This document shows, piece by piece, positions 1 to 6,948 of a DNA stretch of 9,646 bases. Both the position numbers and the translations under genes were made by a program. The notes below the pieces were generated by a model that saw only the letters and a program-made list of their open reading frames with translations, searched no databases and was not told the origin of the DNA. Position 1 is the stretch's first letter, and each line of letters opens with the position of its first letter. Source of the DNA: CAJXJP01 sp034111025 (lineage in GTDB: Bacteria; Patescibacteriota; Gracilibacteria; BD1-5; UBA6164); contig JAWUYB010000032.1 in the NCBI GenBank assembly GCA_034111025.1, positions 1 through 9,646 on the forward strand, given 5' to 3'.

Positions 1-132
1 TTTGAGTTTTTAGAAGAAAAAGAGCTACAAAAATATGTAGCTCTCATTAATAATAGACCGAGAGAAAGACTTTGATTTCTTTCTCCTAATGAAGTGTTTA
101 ACCATAATTCTAAAAGTTGCATTTGACTTTAG
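1..132 (+). CDS. IS30-family-like transposase, C-terminal end (5' part outside window)
   Basis: This is the last 43 codons of a gene that begins before the window; TAG is at 130-132. The residues read about ELQKYVALINNRPRERLGF, then LSPNEVF, which matches the extreme C-terminus of the DDE integrase core of IS30-like transposases (usual pattern LNNRPRKRLGYKTPNEVF). The catalytic DDE residues are not in view, so integrity cannot be judged. The Gly of RLGF and the Gly in the last residues (CIGL) are both TGA, so the element is adapted to the host code and not freshly arrived from a standard-code genome. In IS30-type elements the terminal inverted repeat often lies close to or overlaps the 3' end of the gene. 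A right end near 110-150 is therefore likely, but the left end is absent and the repeat cannot be confirmed. Confidence 0.75.
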
Positions 133-252
133 ATTCTAAGATTTATTACAATTAATAAGTTTAAATATGATTAATAATAAGATTCGTTTTTTATGAAAAA
201 TTATATATTATATATATATATGGTTATAATATAATTATTAATGATATATACT
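133..252. other. Intergenic AT-rich region between transposase and secreted-protein gene
   Basis: This is almost pure A/T, with an alternating TATATATA run at about 203-221 and a TATAAT at 225-230 that could be the -10 box for the next gene. No matching -35 hexamer is evident. No coding frame is supported. The right end of the insertion sequence may lie in its first part. Confidence 0.4.
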
Positions 253-1065
253 ATGAAAAGATTGTTAACGTTGTTGCTAACAATATTTATATTATTTTTT
301 ACTTTTTGAGAAGCATTATCATCTGAAAAAAAATTGGATTTAGAAACAAAAAATAAAATAGAAAGTATAATAAAAAATTATACAAACAAAGTAGGAAATA
401 AATATAATGAAAAACAACAAATCTCTATCTACGAAAAATTCAATGCGAGAATAACTAAAATGCAAGAGTGAATAAATTGAGAAAAACTATTGATAATTAA
501 TTATGTATGAGAATTAATTAAATTAGAAATTAAAAATATTAATAAATTAAATATGAATAATTTTGTTATAAATCAAGGTGAAAATAAAAAAATAGATGAT
601 ATTTTATCAATAGAATATGTTGATGTAGATTTACCCGAAGGCAAGAATTGATATGCTTGAATTCAACTAAAATTACAATTAGGTTTAGATATACAAGAAA
701 TTAATCTAGATTTAGATACTGAAAATGAGGCTATAATATGGAAATGATATAAAATTATTATTATAAATGCAGAATTATATTCCCCAGTAACAATAAGTGT
801 AGAAAAAATTGAGATATGAACTGATAATATAAGTAAAATAAGAGTTAAATTATTAAATTTTAAAGACTATCAAACTCAAGAGATAAATAACACTCTATTA
901 GAATTAAATAAATTAGAAGAACCAAGTATCTATTCAGAGTCATTAATTGATCCAGATTGATCATATCATACATATATTGAATCAACTTATGTTGATAATT
1001 GATTAACAATACATCAGTATGATGGGATAGTTACTAATGTAGAAGAAAAAAAAATAGAACTTTAA
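253..1065 (+). CDS. Exported protein of unknown function, 270 aa
   Basis: I do not recognise a family. The gene is open only if UGA is Gly: ten in-frame TGA codons lie between an ATG and the TAA at 1063-1065. The N-terminus starts MKRLLTLL, followed by a hydrophobic stretch to about residue 21, a typical signal peptide with a plausible cleavage after ALS near residue 25. An in-frame ATG at 241 would add MIYT before the Met-Lys-Arg; I prefer 253 because it puts the positive charge at the N-terminus. Residues about 30-110 are Lys/Glu/Asn-rich and helical-looking (KFNARITKMQEG, then LLIINYVGELIKLEI). The remainder alternates hydrophobic and polar residues and looks beta-rich, with many Asp and Glu. 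There is no second membrane segment, so it is probably released or held at the outer face. It converges on the minus-strand peptidase operon and ends inside a hairpin terminator. Confidence 0.75.
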
Positions 1066-1079
1066 AAGTTCTATTTTTT
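1049..1079. terminator. Bidirectional hairpin terminator between convergent genes
   Basis: A perfect 14-bp stem, AAAAAATAGAACTT at 1049-1062 pairing with AAGTTCTATTTTTT at 1066-1079, encloses a 3-nt loop TAA. That loop is the stop codon of the upstream plus-strand gene. The A-run on the left and T-run on the right let the same structure act as an intrinsic terminator in both directions. It also lies 24 nt past the stop of the minus-strand peptidase gene. Confidence 0.8.
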
Positions 1080-1102
1080 GTTTTCGGTTATATTAATATC
1101 AT

Positions 1103-1882
1103 TTAGTTCTTCTTCAAAACTATAATTTTTTTCTCACCTAACTCTATATCTGTTGGATGATAATCATGAATTCTATTATAAAGTGTATTTTGATTATACA
1201 TATAATTTTCTCATTTATTTGTTCCTACATCATGTGTGATAAAAGAATTTTCAGTATATCATTTAATTACCATAAAATGGTAATTAGGACCACTTCCTAA
1301 ATAATTTGGATTTAAATTAATACCATAAAATGGTGCTATTACTATATTACCTTTTGATATTTCTTTTTTTATATCATCTATACTTGGGTTATTTACTATA
1401 TTATAATTCTTGAAATTATAATATCTATCTAATATTTCAGCAGTTTGAGCTACATTTGTATCTTTAAAATATCAGAAATTTTTATTTTGCCAATCTACAA
1501 TTTTCAGGAGTTCATCTCTAAATTGTATTCTGTTCATATAATCTCAAATTATAAAATTTAAAGCAAGTAACAAACTTGCTTCTTCACAAGTGTCTTCAAA
1601 TATTGGTCCCCATTTCCCAAATGGAGATTGAGGGTAGAAATCTACATCTAAATTAGCTTTTTTTAATGTTTCAGAAGAACTCGATTCTTGAATAGTATTA
1701 TTATTAACTTTATATTGTTTGTCTGAAAGTTTTTCTTTATTAGAAATTTCTGTTTTTTGAGAAAGTAATTCTTGTTTTACATGAGAATAATCATCCTCAA
1801 AAAGTGATTTTTGTTGGTAACTAAAAATCATATAATAGACTATTCAGATTATGCTTAAAAATCAGACAATATAATGTTTCAT
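1103..1882 (-). CDS. C39-like (papain-fold) cysteine peptidase, exported or membrane-anchored, 259 aa
   Basis: Read with UGA as Gly (six such codons), this runs from ATG at 1882-1880 to TAA at 1105-1103. Residues 5-20 are hydrophobic after MKHY, serving as a signal anchor or signal peptide. Residues 21-75 are a polar Lys/Glu/Ser linker. The domain from about 80 to the end looks like the peptidase_C39_2 fold: Cys99 in EDTCEEAS, His202 in NYHFMVIKGY, and Asp218 in ITHDVG, in the usual Cys-His-Asp order. PFYG (184-187), ahead of the His, is also typical. The family cleaves peptides outside or during export; the substrate is unknown, and no ABC transporter domain or bacteriocin precursor is adjacent. 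Its start lies 4 bp after the stop of the upstream homologue-like gene, so the two are almost surely cotranscribed and perhaps translationally coupled. An in-frame ATG at 1831 would lose the hydrophobic segment and is less likely. Confidence 0.8.
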
Positions 1883-1886
1883 GGTA

Positions 1887-2894
1887 TTAATTATATTTTT
1901 TATAAATAACTATACTTTTGTTATCCATTGCATTCCATTTTCTCATCCATTCACCGACAGGATAACTATGTTTTCCTGTTTTTGTATCCCAAACTATAAT
2001 ATGACTTGGTTTTATAACACCTCATTTATATCCTAATAAATAAAATGCATGTTCTCAAGCCAGTCATGTATAAGATTTTAATTCTCAGTTTTCTTTGTAA
2101 TACCATTGGAGTTTTCTATTTTTTCAAAAACGAGAACAAGAATTGATATTATCTGTATCTTCAAATTCTGGATTTGTACAATAATCTCACCATAGTTGCA
2201 CCATATTACCTACATTGAGTTCTCTTAATAACTCTGTGAGATGATTAGTTTCATTATATGATTCATTGTAAGATTCAGAAGTTATAATTTTATTTTTATA
2301 ATTAAATCTATCATAAATTTTAGCAATAGGTTTTTCTAATACGCCATACCCTGTCATCCCAGATTGTGTAGCATTAATTCCAGATGATAGTTCATGAATA
2401 TTTCCTACATACCCTGCATTTGGATTTCACCAGATAGTTTTACCATTTTCTATTGTTGGAACTTGGTTATAATGAGATTTATCAACCATATTTATAATAG
2501 ATATTTCTGAAATCTTTCTATATTCTAAATGTGATAGTATATCTGATGTAGCTGATAATTCACAACTTAATGCTCTTTCTTGTATTCTATTATATTTCAT
2601 TTTTGAAAATATATCCATATCTGATTTGTATTCTATATTTTGAGCGCTATAAAAAACTAGACTTTCTTCTATTGATTTCCTTTGTCTATATTGATCAATA
2701 ATTCTTTGTTTTCTTGCTTGTTTTAGCTTCAAATAATATTGTTCTCTTTTTCTTTCTCTTACCAAGCGAGTAATTTGTTCATTTATTAACTGAGCTTTTA
2801 TTTCTAATTCTTGTAAATTTTCTTTAGCGGAACTCGAATGAATTCACTGAGAAAATAACAATAAAATGGTAGAAATTATAATAATACACTTCAT
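1887..2894 (-). CDS. C39-like (papain-fold) cysteine peptidase, secreted, with coiled-coil N-terminus, 335 aa
   Basis: ATG at 2894-2892, TAA at 1889-1887, with eight in-frame UGA Gly codons. Residues 1-24 form a signal peptide (MKCIIIISTILLLFSQGIHS), with plausible cleavage after SSA. Residues about 25-80 are a strongly charged, helix-forming stretch (many Arg, Lys, Gln, Glu) likely to be a coiled coil. The rest resembles peptidase_C39_2: Cys111 in ALSCELSA, the NPNAGYVGNI and TGYGVLEKPIA blocks usual in the family, His282 in GEHAFYLLGY and Asp303 in IVWDTKTG, then VGEWMRKWNAMD. Besides Cys111 and Cys3 there are Cys residues near 240 and 253 that could form a disulfide outside the cell. It is the first gene of a minus-strand operon whose second gene encodes a shorter, divergent peptidase of the same type. 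The inverted repeat at 2935-2960 lies just upstream. Family assignment is by motif recall; substrate unknown. Confidence 0.8.
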
Positions 2895-2934
2895 ATTTAT
2901 ATATACTTTATAATTAATTATCTTTATTTAATCA

Positions 2935-2960
2935 CATTATTTGATTAAAATCAAATAATG
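2935..2960. promoter_or_regulatory. 26-bp perfect inverted repeat, candidate operator
   Basis: CATTATTTGATT (2935-2946) is followed by AA and then its exact reverse complement (2949-2960). Neither flank has a T-run that would make it an intrinsic terminator, and it lies between divergent genes, 41 bp from the peptidase start and 122 bp from the regulator start. A dimeric DNA-binding protein site is the simplest reading. The adjacent regulator gene is an obvious candidate binder, but this is inference. Confidence 0.5.
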
Positions 2961-2976
2961 AACCATATTTTATATG

Positions 2977-2996
2977 ACTTTTTTTTAACATTAAAA
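2977..2996 (+). repeat. 20-nt direct repeat, copy 1 (upstream of regulator)
   Basis: ACTTTTTTTTAACATTAAAA, identical to 3521-3540. It contains a short dyad, TTTTAA-CA-TTAAAA. It ends 37 nt before the likely -10 box TATAAT (3034-3039) of the regulator gene. Confidence 0.6.
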
Positions 2997-3011
2997 AGGC
3001 TGAAAAATCTA

Positions 3012-3039
3012 CTTGCAATATTAAAATTATCTATATAAT
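3012..3039 (+). promoter_or_regulatory. Probable promoter of the DtxR-like regulator gene
   Basis: CTTGCA (3012-3017) and TATAAT (3034-3039) are separated by 16 nt and resemble sigma-70-type -35 and -10 elements. Transcription would start near 3046, giving a leader of about 37 nt with no Shine-Dalgarno sequence. Confidence 0.4.
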
Positions 3040-3082
3040 TCAGCTACAAACAAAACATAACTTACTATATAAATAATCCTCT

Positions 3083-3490
3083 ATGACAAACATAAAAATT
3101 AACTCTGTGTGGAAAGAATTTGAAGACCAAAAAATTACTCATTCTGCAATCCACTATTTATTTGCAGTTGAACAATGTTTAGAAGAATTTGGTTATGCAA
3201 GAGCCGTTGATATCTCTAGATCACTAAATATCACTCCAGGTTCTTGTTCTACCGGTTTAAAATCTCTATTAAAAAAAGATTTTATAGTAGAAGATCAAAA
3301 TAAATTTATTAGACTATCTACTTACGGTGAAAAAATCGTAAGAGTTATTGAAGCTAATAGAGATGCCTTAATTATTTTCTTTAGAGATACTCTTGGTTTA
3401 AGCGAAGATATGGCTATGAAAAATGCATGTAAAGTTGAACATCTACTTGATGAAGAAGTAGTTGCAAAAATGAAAAAATTAAAAAAATAA
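3083..3490 (+). CDS. DtxR/MntR-like winged-helix transcriptional regulator, 135 aa
   Basis: Residues about 20-85 form a winged helix-turn-helix (FGYARAVDISRSLNITPGS, then a recognition helix and the wing FIRLSTYGEKIV). Residues 86-130 resemble the DtxR/MntR dimerisation and metal domain: LGLSEDMAMKNACKVEHLLDEEV parallels the family pattern LGl....ACr.EH..s.ev. By recalled alignment, Cys116, Glu119 and His120 match ligand positions of DtxR, with His24 at the position of DtxR Met10 and MntR Asp8. The conserved His of the RHRLLE helix is missing (here NRDAL), and MntR Glu11 is Phe. There is no C-terminal SH3-like domain, as in MntR. The metal specificity, or even metal dependence, is therefore open. 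Unlike every other complete gene here it has no UGA; all five Gly codons are GGT. It stands alone with its own promoter and terminator, divergent from the peptidases and just upstream of the ATP-citrate lyase genes. Confidence 0.7.
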   Translation: MTNIKINSVWKEFEDQKITHSAIHYLFAVEQCLEEFGYARAVDISRSLNITPGSCSTGLKSLLKKDFIVEDQNKFIRLSTYGEKIVRVIEANRDALIIFFRDTLGLSEDMAMKNACKVEHLLDEEVVAKMKKLKK

Positions 3491-3495
3491 TAAAT

Positions 3496-3530
3496 AAAAA
3501 GTAGAAAAATAATATTTTCTACTTTTTTTT
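3496..3530 (+). terminator. Intrinsic terminator after the regulator gene
   Basis: A 13-bp stem, AAAAAGTAGAAAA (3496-3508) pairing with TTTTCTACTTTTT (3515-3527), has a 6-nt loop and a T-run to 3530. It begins 6 nt after the stop codon. Its T-run is part of the repeated element at 3521-3540. Confidence 0.85.
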
Positions 3531-3540
3531 AACATTAAAA
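3521..3540 (+). repeat. 20-nt direct repeat, copy 2 (upstream of aclB)
   Basis: Identical to 2977-2996, 544 bp away. Here the first half overlaps the terminator T-run of the regulator gene and the dyad TTTTAA-CA-TTAAAA follows. It ends 33 nt before the likely -10 box at 3574-3579. Confidence 0.6.
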
Positions 3541-3573
3541 TCAAAAATTATTTTAAAAAATCAAAAATATTTA

Positions 3574-3579
3574 TATAAT
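3574..3579 (+). promoter_or_regulatory. Probable -10 box of the ATP-citrate lyase genes
   Basis: TATAAT within TTATATAATT, the same context as ahead of the regulator and permease genes. Transcription would start near 3586, 26 nt before the ATG. No good -35 hexamer is present; TTTTAA at 3551-3556 has the right spacing. Confidence 0.35.
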
Positions 3580-3611
3580 TTTATAAATTAATTATTGATG
3601 AAAAATAAGAT

Positions 3612-4823
3612 ATGGCTCAACTAGGAATCCGTGAATTTGATGCAAAAAAAATGTATTTTGATTTTATATGAAAATCATATGATGCTTTTAAAATTTCAAC
3701 TTTAGAAGAAGGAGAACAAATATCAGAAAATAAAGAGTATGTAATCAAACCAGATATGTTATTTGGAAAGAGATGAAAATACGGATTAGTGTGAGTAGGT
3801 ATGAATAAATCTCAGACTATTTCTTGGTTACACGAAAAATTTCAATCTAGCATTAACATTGCATGAGTTGAATGAAGTTTAGATGTATTTTTAATAGAAG
3901 ACTATATCCCTCATACAGCAGAGTATTATATATCTTTTTCAGCTGAAAGAGATTTTGATGTTGTAAACTTTTCATCACAATGAGGTGTAGAAATTGAGGA
4001 TAACTGGGATAGCATAAATTCATTAAATATAGAACTAAATAAAAATTTAGAAATTTCAGATTTAAAAAATATCTGAATTCCAGATAGAAAAATTCAAGAA
4101 ACTATATTATCATTATGGAAATACTATAAAACATATGGATTTGTATATTTAGAAGTAAATCCTTTTTGCTTCCATGATAAAACATGAGAATTAGTTCTAC
4201 TAGATATGGTTGCTAAAATTGATGATCAAGAATTTTTCAAACAAAAAGAAAACTGGAATAGTTTAGATATACCAAATACATTTGGATTTCAAGAAAATGA
4301 CAGAGAAAATTATATAGCTAAGCTCGATCAAGAAACATGAGCAAGTCTCAAACTTAAAGTTTTAAATAAAAATGCAAAAATTTGGACTCTCCTAGCAGGT
4401 TGAGGTTGATCACTTGTAATGACAGATTCACTTGGATCACTCTGATTTGCTGATGAAATCTGAAATTATGGAGAACTCTCAGGAAATCCTAATAGAGATT
4501 TTACCAAAGCATATACTCGTACTTTATTAGATCAAATGTTAGAAAATAAAATAGTTTGAAAATATCTTATTATTGCCTGAGCAATTGCTAATTTTACAGA
4601 TGTTGCTACAACATTTGCATGAATTATTGATATATTAGAAGAAAAACAAGAAGAAATTCTCAATCAAAAAATTCAAATCCTCGTGAGAAGATGATGAATC
4701 AATGAGGCAAAAGGTCTCGAACTCATTAAAACAGCATGTGAAAAACTCAATATTCCATGTAAAGTTTCAGACTCAAGTGAATATATGACAGATATATTGA
4801 AACATATTAAGTTATTAAAATAA
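3612..4823 (+). CDS. aclB: ATP-citrate lyase, ATP-grasp/citrate-binding subunit (aclB type), 403 aa
   Basis: With its partner it would form ATP-citrate lyase, which cleaves citrate with ATP and CoA to acetyl-CoA and oxaloacetate in the cytoplasm. The N-terminal half is an ATP-grasp domain: VIKPDMLFGKRGKYGLVGV (44-62) matches the VKPDQLIKRRGKLGLVGV of human ACLY, then YLEVNPF (179-185) and LDMVAKID (197-204). The C-terminal half carries ETGASLKL (241-248), AGGGGS (262-267), GNYGELSG (284-291), IANFTDVATTF (325-335) and VRRGG (358-362), all diagnostic of ACLY rather than succinyl-CoA synthetase. By recalled alignment Asn327, Thr329 and Arg360 fall on human citrate-binding positions, while Tyr364 of human is Lys here. 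Length is near that of split bacterial subunits. Eighteen Gly codons are UGA, including the tandem pair in VRRGG. The partner gene follows after 126 bp. Which subunit is called A or B varies between authors. Confidence 0.93.
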
Positions 4824-4949
4824 TTTTAGATGAACTACAGAATTCAATTCATAAAGTATTTATATTTTCAATGATGTCGAGAACAATATGAATAACGAAC
4901 TTTTAAAAAGTATATAAGCGGTATACAATGATAAATTATAAATCAAAAT
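4824..4949 (+). other. Gap between the two ATP-citrate lyase genes
   Basis: 126 bp without a supported gene. It has a near-palindromic CTTTTAAAAAG at 4900-4910 and TATACAAT at 4922-4929, which could be a -10 box for the second subunit. The leader would then be only about 14 nt. The gap is long for a tightly coupled operon, so the second gene may have its own promoter. Confidence 0.35.
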
Positions 4950-6722
4950 ATGTTTACAAAAAAATCAGGTGCAGTAATTTATGGAATGCAATTAGGATCA
5001 GCACAAAAGATGCTGGATTTTGACTTTTTGTGTGGACGTGAACCGAGTGTCATTACATTTATTAATGAGTGAAAACAAGAAGCACTCAATAAATTATTTT
5101 ACTGAAACAATGAAATACTCATTCCTAGCTTTGCGAGTTATGATGAAATTCCAGAAAATTTACATAAAAAGATAGATACACTCGTGAACTTCGCGAGTTT
5201 TCGTAGCGCATCAAAAGCTACAAAACAAGCTATTATTTCAAATATGTTCAAAAATATTATCATCATAGCAGAAGGTATTCCTGAAAGAGAAACAAGAGAG
5301 ATTATTTCATTGAACAGACAATATAATCTAAATATTATCTGACCTGCTACTGTTGGAGCAATGGAAGCTTGAGTTTTTCGTGCTGGAAATACAGGAGGAG
5401 CTTTAGAAAATATAATCGATTCAAAATTATACAAAACTTGATCAGTTTGATTTGTTTCAAAATCAGGAGGTATGAGTAATGAACTCAGAAGAGTTATTGC
5501 TGATAGAACTGATGGAACTTCCCTTTCAATTGGACTTGGTTGAGATAAGTATAATGTAATGCAGTTCTCAGACTCTATGAAAATCATGCAAGAAAGAGAT
5601 GATGTAAAAATGATCGTCATGCTCGGTGAGGTTTGAGGACGTGATGAATTAGAAGTTGCCAGAATGATAGCAGATAAAGAAATCACAAAACCAGTTGTAG
5701 CTTGGTGTATTGGGACTATTTGAGAACAACTCAAATGAGATGTTCAATTTGGACATGCATGAGCAAAATCAACTCAAGAGGAAGAAACAGCCAGTTATAA
5801 AAACAAGATTCTTAAAGAATCAGGAGCATATGTTCCAAAAAGTTATATGGATTTTTGAGATATAATTAAAACTACATTTGATAGTTTAAAAATAATAGAA
5901 CAAGACTTTATTATAGATATTCCTCATAAGTTATCACAAATAAATAGTAGAAGAAAAACACTATTTACCTCAACTATTTCAGATGAAAGATGAGAAGAAT
6001 TAGAATATAACCACAAAAAAATATCAGACTACACAAATGCTGGTAGTTTTGCAAATGTTATTGGGAATCTTTGGTTAAAAAGAGATTTACCAGTTTATGG
6101 ATTAGACTTTATAAATACTATTCTTATATTACTTGCTGATCATGGTCCTGCTGTTTCATGAGCTACGAATGCTATGATAACAGCGAGAGCTTGAAATGAT
6201 TTAAAATCATCTTTAATAGCTGGTCTTACAACTATTTGACCAAAGTTTGGTTGAGCTATTGATGGAGCCGCAACATATTTTGGAAAAGCAGTTGATGATA
6301 ATATAACAGCAACTGATTTCGTAAAATCTATGAAAAAATCTGGTTTAAATATTCCTGGTATTTGACATAAAGTTAAATCAAAATTTAATCCAGATAAGAG
6401 ATGTGAAGTATTGTTAGAGCTTGCGCATAACTTCCCTTCTAGAAAACATCTAGATTTTGCACTTGCTGTAGAAGAAATAACAGTAGAAAAGAGATGTAAC
6501 CTCATCCTCAATGTTGATTGAATGGTTGCCGTTATGCTCCTAGACTTATTCGAAGATATCTGATTATCTTTTGAAGAAAGAGTAGATTATATCGAAGCTG
6601 GTATTTTTAATGCCTTCTTTATACTCGCAAGAACAACAGGTTTTATCGGTCATATTATCGACCAAAAAAGACTCAAAGAACCACTCTATAGAACACCTTG
6701 GAGTGATATTTTATATGAATAG
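4950..6722 (+). CDS. aclA: ATP-citrate lyase, CoA-ligase/citrate-synthase subunit (aclA type), 590 aa
   Basis: This matches the C-terminal half of human ACLY along its whole length. Residues 1-160 are the CoA-binding domain (MLDFDF, REPSV, EILIPSF, NFASFRSA, IAEGIPE, IIGPATVG, GNTGG). Residues 165-310 are the ligase domain, with SKSGGMSNEL (170-179), WCIGT (252-256) and the phosphohistidine loop QFGHAGA, His269. Residues 320-590 are the citrate-synthase-like domain: SDERGEEL (344-351), LADHGPAVSGA with His398 (human His900), GIGHKVKS with His473, LNVDG with Asp523, and GFIGHIIDQKRL near the end. All catalytic residues I can place are present, so I infer an active enzyme. In-frame stop TAA at 4932-4934 fixes the start at the 4950 ATG. 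Many Gly codons are UGA. It needs the preceding ATP-grasp subunit; no citrate transporter or other TCA gene is in view. Confidence 0.93.
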
Positions 6723-6883
6723 AGAAATTAGCTTTAAAAAATTTAACAATTTTTGCACATGATAATGAGCAATACATAAAAGATACTTATGCAAAACAAA
6801 TGAGTGAATATATATTTTGATATATTCTTATGTTAAGAAAACAAATCTTTAAAAGAGAAGCTGTATTGAATTTCTTTGTTTAA
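6698..6883 (+). other. Possible small ORF or gene remnant overlapping the aclA end
   Basis: In the frame ending at TAA 6881-6883, reading UGA as Gly, a coherent peptide of about 60 residues runs from a TTG at 6698: charged and hydrophobic residues alternate (LALKNLTIFAHDNEQYIKD, then AKQMSEYIFGYILMLRKQ). No ATG lies near its beginning; the first in-frame ATG would leave only 27 residues. It overlaps the 3' end of aclA by 25 bases. I recognise no family. It could be a small overlapping gene, the remnant of a decayed gene, or chance in AT-rich DNA where TGA is not a stop. Confidence 0.2.
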
Positions 6884-6948
6884 AATAAAGTTCTATTTTA
6901 CTCTCATATCATTATACTCTTTACAATTATAAATAAATACAAAAACTT
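6884..6948 (+). promoter_or_regulatory. Intergenic region with possible promoter of the prepilin peptidase gene
   Basis: TATACT at 6913-6918, with a weak TTCTAT 16 nt upstream, would place transcription start near 6925 and give a leader of about 24 nt. TATAAA at 6928-6933 is an alternative -10. No clear terminator for the lyase genes is present in this stretch. Confidence 0.25.

Larger units (their letters stand above)
2895..3082. other. Divergent intergenic region between peptidase operon and regulator
   Basis: This 188-bp, very AT-rich region must hold the promoters of both the minus-strand peptidase operon and the plus-strand regulator. It contains the 26-bp inverted repeat, one copy of a 20-nt repeated element and a probable plus-strand promoter, listed separately. 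On the minus strand a TATAAA at 2912-2907 is a possible -10 box for the peptidase operon, which would put its -35 region at the edge of the inverted repeat. No coding frame is evident. Confidence 0.5.

Noticed and set aside
201..240. TATATATA runs as a tandem repeat of biological interest or a CRISPR-like array
   Set aside because: Simple alternating AT sequence in a very AT-rich spacer; no repeat-spacer structure.
2977..3540. The two 20-nt direct repeats as target-site duplications of a mobile element carrying the regulator
   Set aside because: They are much longer than usual duplications, no transposase or inverted ends lie between them, and one copy is part of the regulator's own terminator. 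A regulatory or terminator origin fits better, though a past duplication cannot be excluded.
5138..5734. A long minus-strand open frame (198 codons) opposite the aclA gene
   Set aside because: The plus strand here encodes continuous, motif-rich ATP-citrate lyase sequence; the minus frame shows no family motif and is a composition shadow.
6140..6511. A minus-strand open frame of about 120 codons within aclA
   Set aside because: It lies opposite the conserved citrate-synthase domain (ADHGPAVSGA to LNVDG) and has no recognisable features of its own.
3612..6722. Succinyl-CoA synthetase (SucC/SucD) as identity of the two ligase-like genes
   Set aside because: The ATP-grasp and CoA-ligase folds are shared, but the citrate-binding motifs in the first protein and the C-terminal citrate-synthase domain in the second are specific to ATP-citrate lyase.
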